Of a DNA stretch of 64,000 bases, positions 57,994-64,000 are shown piece after piece. Positions within the stretch are counted from its first letter, which is position 1, and each line of letters begins with the position of its first letter. This DNA comes from Laburnicola sp. R22_1. Lineage: Eukaryota; Ascomycota; Dothideomycetes; Pleosporales; Didymosphaeriaceae. Both the position numbers and the translations under genes were made by a program. The stretch covers positions 930,001 to 994,000 of the forward strand of contig JACONQ010000010.1 in the NCBI GenBank assembly GCA_014281115.1, read 5' to 3'. The notes under the pieces were generated by a model. The model was given only the letters and a program-made list of their open reading frames with translations, had not been told where the DNA came from and searched no databases.

Positions 57994-59196
57994 CTAGGCC
58001 GGTGCACAACCCCAACCCCGCCGGCATATGTCTACAATCTCACCAGCAAGTCCTGACTCCTTAGACAAAATTTTCTTTATCTCTCTTTCTTGTGGCAACG
58101 AGGCTTGCGAAGCGGACAACACGAGATATCGTTTGACTCACCGGTGACATGACGGTCGTGGTGGAGACTATACACTGTTTCTCTTGATCGCCTTTTAGAC
58201 CCATTGGCTGTGACTGACTGGCACCTGGAAATGGCTGGCGGTTCATTGACGGTGGGAACTGGTCTAAGAGCATGAAAGGACAGTTTAGTCTGGAATTTTG
58301 ACATCTTGTCTTTGACAAGTTTAGTCTTAGTTTTATCTCATAAGATTTAGACTTCCTAGGGATAACAGGCGTGGATGCATCTGGGGAGATGCAGGGAGCC
58401 GTCAGCCCGCCGGGGGTGGTATATCACATAACCATGCTTGCACCCATTTATTTGCAAGAGCAGCTAGCTAGCCTTAGGATCATCACTCATAGATATACAT
58501 ACATTTTCTCAGCACATCCTGACAGGCTAGGTAATACATCTGACGCCAGCTGCTCATCCAAACATGTCCCGACTGAAGCGATCTAGACTATTAGAATTCC
58601 GCTTCTTAGTTTTGTACGTCGTATTGGGTAGCATGGCGCTTACCAACTCCGATTCGTCTCTTCAGCTCCGTAGAGGCATAGCCACGCTAGTAGAGAGTTG
58701 TAGCGCATGAAAGCTAACATCGTGTATACCTTAGGTAGAGATCTGTTCGCAGTTCCGAAACGACGTGAGCTCGATGTTTGCGCCTGTTTAGTCATGGGCA
58801 TCCTTCGGAGTTGATACTTCTGTCCGGTACATCGATTTTGATGATGCATGTCATCCGGTACCATATGTTCCAAACATGGCGCGACGTCGATTAGGTAGCT
58901 GCCAGTGACTTCCAAAATGGACTGGAAATAGCTGACTCCGTATTAATCACCGGTACTCTGATTTGCTCAGACATGCGCGATGCAGATTTTAGGCCACGCT
59001 GTCGTCAGTCACCAGCACACTCACGGAGCCAAACGATCCCTGAACGCCACCATCGGAGCCCCTGTCATCGTCAAGACCAAACAAAGATCAACTAGCTACC
59101 AAAAGTTCATCAGAAACACCATCGGCCCCACAACAAAATTTCAATCTCGAAATCTTTCTTTCACTCCTTACGACCAAAGTCGCACCTGCCTCAATT
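57994..59196. other. Intergenic region with right direct-repeat copy
   Basis: Contains the second copy of the 108-base repeat (58419-58525) and otherwise no supported gene. The stretch 58050-58370 is moderately AT-rich with ttgtctttgacaagttt at its end. Confidence 0.45.
58419..58525 (+). repeat. Direct repeat, right copy (about 107 bases)
   Basis: Partner of 56237-56344, same orientation, 2.18 kb downstream. Differs by a handful of substitutions, most of them transitions, and one single-base gap. Confidence 0.9.
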
Positions 59197-59430
59197 ATGG
59201 TCAAGCAACATTTACCTTCGTGCCCTGTATCGCGCAACTGGCGCGGCGAAAAGGCGCAATTCACCGTCATACCAAGCGCAGAAACCGATGTGGACCTCTT
59301 GAAAGAATACGGCTTCACGCAGCCGGCATACTGCTGGTACGCGGAGTTGACACCGGAGCAAGCGGCGAACTTGAGTAAAAAGATCAATGTGGGAGGAGCT
59401 GCTCTGTCAAGCGATAACATGTTGGGCTAA
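59197..59430 (+). CDS. Small protein resembling a stand-alone I9-like inhibitor domain
   Basis: 77 residues from ATG at 59197. The core (FTVIPSAETDVDLLKEYGF, CWYAELTPEQAANLSKK, INVGG) follows the pattern of subtilisin propeptide/I9 inhibitor domains: a first strand with VIP, an aromatic strand, then LTPEQAANL. Compare the prodomain of the protease pseudogene at 54-56 kb (VVYPKK, YWKVPLNATSAEKLAKD). There is no signal peptide and the protease domain is absent. It might be a small intracellular protease inhibitor like yeast Pbi2, or a fragment. The similarity is by eye only. Confidence 0.45.
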   Translation: MVKQHLPSCPVSRNWRGEKAQFTVIPSAETDVDLLKEYGFTQPAYCWYAELTPEQAANLSKKINVGGAALSSDNMLG

Positions 59431-59488
59431 TGGATGGTAGCCTGTGACAAGCCTGAGAGCAGAGTGCATTTGCTTTAATCCGACGCTA

Positions 59489-60183
59489 CTGTGTCCGTGC
59501 ACTCAACGCCCGGATTCAGTCAACGCCCGCCTTTTACTAGGAAAATCAAAGAAAATAAGCAACTTCACAGCTATATAACTCTTTAGCTACTTTTTCTTTT
59601 TAAAAGCTTTCTTAATTAAAGTTATAGAGAAAGACTATCTCTATAACTCTAGAATTTTGGTTTTCTAATAATAATTAATTTTAAGAAAAAGTATAAAAGT
59701 ACTAAAACTTAAGTCTCTAAATTTAAAAATAAATTTTTTTAGAAGTAAAGTATGCTGTTTAGAATATAGTTTATATTAAGTTCTTTCTAATAAAACTATT
59801 AACTAGAAAGTTATATTATCTTTTTATTTTTTTAAATAAAAAAATTAGGAAAGATAATCTATCTTCTTAAGTAGTCCTTTATAAAAAAAGTCTTAATATA
59901 AACTATATTCTAAACAGCATACTTTACTTCTAAAAAAATTTATTTTTAAATTTAGAGACTTAAGTTTTAGTACTTTTATACTTTTTCTTAAAATTAATTA
60001 TTATTAGAAAACCAAAATTCTAGAGTTATAGAGATAGTCTTTCTCTATAACTTTAATTAAGAAAGCTTTTAAAAAGAAAAAGTAGCTAAAGAGTTATATA
60101 GCTGTGAAGTTGCTTATTTTCTTTGATTTTCCTAGTAAAAGGCGGGCGTTGACTGAATCCGGGCGTTGAGTGCACGGACACAG
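59489..60183. mobile_element. Foldback MITE with TA target duplication
   Basis: 695 bases. The arms 59489-59780 and 59892-60183 are inverted copies aligned without any gap over 292 bases (paired positions always sum to 119672), around a 111-base AT-rich loop. The ends read ctgtgtccgtgcactcaacg and its complement. TA flanks both ends (59487-59488 and 60184-60185), which fits a Tc1/mariner-type non-autonomous element. There is no open frame. The outer 45 bases are GC-balanced but the inner arms are about 75-80 percent A/T by eye, as if C/G had been lost by RIP or selected for pairing. Confidence 0.92.
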
Positions 60184-60801
60184 TATCGACGGAGGAGGCA
60201 TAGGCGCGGGTTGACGAGACGAGGACGTGCTGACGCTGCAGGCGTACGTAGATGCGATGCTGAAGACAATACCTATGGAGTTCTGTGAGGGTGGGTGGAT
60301 TTTGGGCGTGCCTTCCGCTCACGGGACACTCGCTATGCCTTGTCCAGACAGGCCCGGTCGCGACGGCGACACGTGGAGATACTGGGAGGCACCATACACG
60401 GGTGGGCATACTCCAGGGCTCCAGGGCTGCTGTTATCATCTTAGACTCAACTTATACGGGTGATATGGTAATAGTAAAGCTAATGCACTTGCTGGACTGT
60501 AGAAGTTTGAGTTGTCTATGAACGTAAATAATGAATAAATGGAGCTTGACAAGTTGAGCAAGTCGGCTCAAGTTTGCAGACAGGAAAGCTGTGAATCTTG
60601 CGAAGCTACTGTCTGCAGAGGCGGCATGAACTGCGGGTTGACAAGGGCAAAGAATTGGATCATATCCTGTATCTGTTTAATATTATCGTTTTATCGTATA
60701 AAGTATAACAGGAGAGTCGTTATCGCTCTCCACAGAGGAGCAGTCGATGCTATAATTACACCAGGCCACCTAAAACAAAGTCTGCGAATTTGTCCCTTCT
60801 C
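60184..60801. other. Intergenic region after the MITE
   Basis: A frame at 60227-60463 (78 codons, with WRYWEAPYTGGHTPG) is open but not recognised; it might be a broken gene end. The rest is the 3' flank of the minus-strand gene. Confidence 0.35.
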
Positions 60802-61669
60802 TTACGCCTCCATGGCGCTATCGCGTCGCCATTTGTGCGACCATTCCATCTTGAAATGACTCTTCCCCTTCGACAAGCTATACAATTTGCGGTCATCCAC
60901 GAAAATATCGATGCCGTCAATCTTCTGGCTGAGCTCTTCAAAGTGGCCCAAGCTCAGGTACTCGCTTAGCCTTGTTGCGAGTGGCGCTCTTTCGTCCTCC
61001 ATCTCGTCACTCTTCGTATCCACCGGAGCAACGATGGTGATGCACAACTGGCGGATTTGTGTACCCAATGTTTGCCGATCATTCGCGTATGGGCTAAAGC
61101 CAATGCTGGTGATGCGCTGGAGCAGTCGGCCCACCGACACATTCGCATTGCGTTTGAAGGGCACTATGCAGATCCCATTAGCAGGTTCGAGTAATCCTAC
61201 GCCATTTTCGCTTACCATTCTTGGAGCCCTCGGCACGAAAATTGCTCATGCATCCCACCGTCCGAAGGACGATGTTGATTTGCTTCGTTTCAGCGGCTGC
61301 TGATGGCGGAACTAGCAACCACGTCGCTTTGAAGTCGCCATCGCGCTCAAGCATTACATCGAGAGTAGGTTGGACGTGCCGTCCGATGCGTTTGAGGACG
61401 CTTTGGGTGTCGGCCTTGAAGGCCTTGCTGACCAGCAGCAATGGGAGGTACTGACGTCCCCAGGGCCCTTGGGTGTTGAAGGCGATAGCTGGGTTGGATT
61501 CGCTCTCACCCAGATGGGCGTGCGAGTGTCTTCGTTTGTTTTCCTCGTATGGATAGAACCAATTCTCTGAACGGACTTCGCTAGGTGCGCTAGGCGGCGT
61601 GAAAGGAGTCGTGAGTACTTCCTCGATAACGATTTGCCGCAGCTCGGCTGGCAGCAGTGTAAAAGACAT
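60802..61669 (-). CDS. F-box-like protein, two exons
   Basis: Minus-strand exons 61669-61216 and 61163-60802, about 271 residues from MSFTLLPAELRQIV. The opening LLPAELRQIVIEEVLTTPF with PLLLVSKAFKAD about 60 residues later is the F-box-like pattern of fungal proteins. The 52-base... intron region (61164-61215) has gtaagc at its donor and a phase 1 join, SKN-V-PFKRNANV. The C-terminal half (IRQLCITIVAP, FEELSQKIDGIDIFVDD) resembles nothing I can name. It looks intact despite lying in the decayed right end. Confidence 0.68.
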
Positions 61670-62449
61670 TGTGTCCGATAACGGGCAGGGCTGTGTAAGA
61701 CACTGTTCTTCCAACGGCGATGCTGAGGTCAAGTTCACGACGATGCTAACAAGCGGACGACAGCTGTGGGGAGGGAAATGAGGCGGGGCAGGCGGCCAGC
61801 AGTTTTAATATGGTCGTATGATGAGCCCCTGCTCAATTTTGCGACAGGGCACTGTGGCTCTTTGGCTCTTAGCACTCTTAGCCAGCAGCTGTAGCCACGT
61901 CCACCGCGCCCCGCTCCTTCATGATGCACGCCGTGACGCCCAAGACTGAATTAGTGCGGGGTAAAACGGTCGCAGCTTCCCTGTTCAGGCCGAAGGATTT
62001 CAAAGCAAACACCAAGGACGCCATACGCGGACGAAAGCGAGTCCCAGCAGGCTGGGTCGACATAAATGGGGCCAACCTCACCACGGCCGCAGGAGTTCAA
62101 CTCTTCATTACAGGCGCGGCCGAACGATTTCAAAGCAAACACTAAGGACGCCATACGCGGACGAAAGCGAGTCCCAGCAGGCTGGGTCGACATAAATGGG
62201 GCCAACCTCACCACGGCCGCAGGAGTTCAACTCTTCATTACGGGCGCGCCGTCACAAGCCTCGCTAGCAGGCGTCTATTCGCGCTGCGCGCACAGTGCAC
62301 CCGCGGGGATTGGTTATAGCGTGAGATGCGCCTCAAAGGGCGACTGCAGCACGAGGCTGAACGCCCAAGATGCTGCCTATAATCCTTCATCCTCAGTGGC
62401 ATTCGCTCCAAATGTACTACGGCATCCCTCTGGCTCGGCACAACACTAG
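61670..62449. other. Tandem-duplicated stretch with broken small frames
   Basis: Contains the promoter of the F-box-like gene and a small frame from 61921 (MMHAVTPKTELVRGK). That frame runs into a 130-base tandem duplication (61988-62247). Because 130 is not a multiple of three, the second copy is read in another frame and each reading frame is cut short. No function recognised. Confidence 0.45.
61988..62247 (+). repeat. 130-base tandem duplication
   Basis: Two adjacent copies, 61988-62117 and 62118-62247, almost identical; they share ccatacgcggacgaaagcga and ggctgggtcgacataaatgg. Differences are a few single bases, including c/t and g/c changes. Confidence 0.93.
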
Positions 62450-64000
62450 TCACTCGTGCATTAGAAGTTGTGTATGCGCCATCAGTCAAAGAATAGCTTG
62501 CCCTTGGATCCGCCGCCTCTAGTACATGTGCAGAATTCGCCTCGACAGTGTTTTCACCCGTCCAACCTTCATCTCCGGCCACGCTAGAATCTTGTCGATG
62601 GGATTCTACCGTCTAGATGAGATCATCTTTTAGTCGATCCATCGGAAGTTTCTTCCACAGGAATCTCCCAACGGATTGAACTGCCTCATCGGAGAATGCA
62701 CAGTCTGACACTCGACGCTCGCAGGTGCAGGTCCAGCAAACGGAATGCTGCGTTTCATGTATCGAACATGTGGACGGTAGGCGGTCACCGGGTTAGCACC
62801 AGGCGTCCTCGTCATTACTTGGATGTGGTGTGCTAGCTCGAGCAGTCGGATGGATATTTTCGCAAAACATGTCAGTGCTGCGGCATATCAGGCGCCCCCA
62901 AACGAGGACGGGACACCTGGTACAAGATCGGATCTCATAACCAAACCCCATTACAAGCAGACTAGCTCTTGCGCCACTTTGCGGGGGAATAGCATCCTGC
63001 CACCTTCTATTTGAGGCACAGGAGCGCCGCACATAAAAATATAGTGGCGTTGAGGAGTTGACGAACTGCCTGTAACGGAAACTCTAGCAGTATCGTTGCG
63101 GCGTAGACGGGGAAACGCGCCTTGTTGGAGTGCGAGGAACAACATTCCGTCGGAGGACAAGGCAGGTGGTCAATCGAGGTCGGTGTCGCGTGCCCCCTTT
63201 TGCCGTTTGCTTCTTGATGTTCGATGCTGCGCTCGACGAGAGATCGCAAGAGTTAAGGCCGAAGGCCGAGAAGTTGGTAAGCGAAGCGGCGTCGCATGCG
63301 AATCATAGTGTAAGGTTGGCGCCTCGTTGACAAAATCAGTGACGCCTGAAAGTCTTGCTACTGCATGGAGTTATCACGCTGTGCCATGCATCATAACATT
63401 GAATATCGTGCGGTGACGTGGAGGGACGATGAAGAAAGAGCGTGGGTTCGGCAGGGGAACGCTAGCGCTGCTTACATAATACAGTGCAAACACCTGACGT
63501 AGGGCAGGCAAAGTATCATTTCTGCTACACTGCAACAAGTGCATTCGAGTGAGCGATCTCTCGGTAATTAAGCCTTATATCTGACTTTGAGATGGATAGA
63601 GGAAACGTGCAGGTGAGTGGAACAATAGTACTCACTCCTTCAACACAGCGAGAAACGAGTTGTAGTTCTAGTTGCTAACTTCATTGCACGATGAGTGCTC
63701 ATAACTTTTCTTTTTTGTGTTCAAATTCCGTCCACATTCTCCTGCTCTTAGCTTCAATATCATAACCATACGTCCACTACGCAGTCATTCGATCACTCCA
63801 GGCTCCACTCCTGGGGCCTGTTCCACCTCTAGCGTCATTGCTGCATCTCGCATTTCCTGTTCCAGGGCTATCTTCAAAACGCATGAGTTACGTTTGATCA
63901 GGCGTCTCGGTTATTGATAGGGCACCCTCCCTCGTGTATCGTACCATTGCATGAGAAGCATCACCTATTGTGTCACTAGAAGGTGAGAACCAGTTGTGGA
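62450..64000. other. No supported gene to the right edge
   Basis: About 1.5 kb with scattered open frames on both strands (for example 63096-63330, plus) and no domain, splice pattern or repeat that I can support. A gene entering from the right edge cannot be excluded. Confidence 0.45.

Noticed and set aside
61180..61200. ggttcgag sequence like a tRNA B box
   Set aside because: It lies inside the intron and exon border of the F-box-like gene and has no matching A box or acceptor stem.

Overview
This window looks like nuclear DNA of a filamentous ascomycete (Pezizomycotina), most likely a dothideomycete. Genes lie on both strands with no operons. They are split by short phase-consistent introns of about 47-95 bases with fungal branch sites (ctaac, ctaat or ctgac). 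The gene content is typically fungal: a Kex2-like processed esterase, a GH18 chitinase, an annexin with an RS-rich head, GPI2, and F-box and F-box-like proteins. There is a Fot1/pogo-type transposon, and several loci carry CpA-to-TpA changes of the kind left by repeat-induced point mutation (RIP). Order and species cannot be fixed from the sequence alone.

Layout. 0-5 kb: an ankyrin-repeat gene, a secreted SGNH hydrolase and an aquaporin. 5.3-7.6 kb: a complete 2.1-kb Fot1/pogo-like element with TIRs and a TA duplication; it appears to have landed inside a coding exon upstream of the aquaporin. 8-13.7 kb: a PA-TM-RING ubiquitin ligase and mitochondrial elongation factor G. 13.7-17.3 kb: gene-poor, with a T-rich repeat. 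17.3-24.3 kb: a very acidic protein resembling DUF2457 and two tandem F-box genes. 25-35 kb: a small GPI-anchored protein, a chitinase and a secreted Mn/Fe superoxide dismutase, separated by long gene-poor stretches that include an AT-rich island. 36-41.2 kb: a sugar transporter with one apparently GT-TG intron, a two-span mitochondrial membrane protein, and a glutaminyl cyclase. 41.6-53.8 kb: a 1549-residue SAP/zinc-finger protein, a secreted histidine phosphatase, an annexin, an F-box-like protein and GPI2, the last two overlapping tail to tail. 54-64 kb: a decayed region with a subtilisin pseudogene, a bHLH pseudogene, a duplicated 108-bp sequence, a foldback MITE, one more F-box-like gene and a 130-bp tandem duplication.

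The left and middle parts are mostly ordinary housekeeping and secretory genes. The right end is accessory: two pseudogenes each carry two in-frame stops that single C-to-T changes in a CA context could explain, and it also holds a MITE and duplications. I found no convincing gene cluster or new multi-gene system. The most unusual observations are the transposon-interrupted exon, the paired RIP-like pseudogenes, the 695-bp foldback element with exactly symmetric 292-bp arms, and the possible GT-TG intron.
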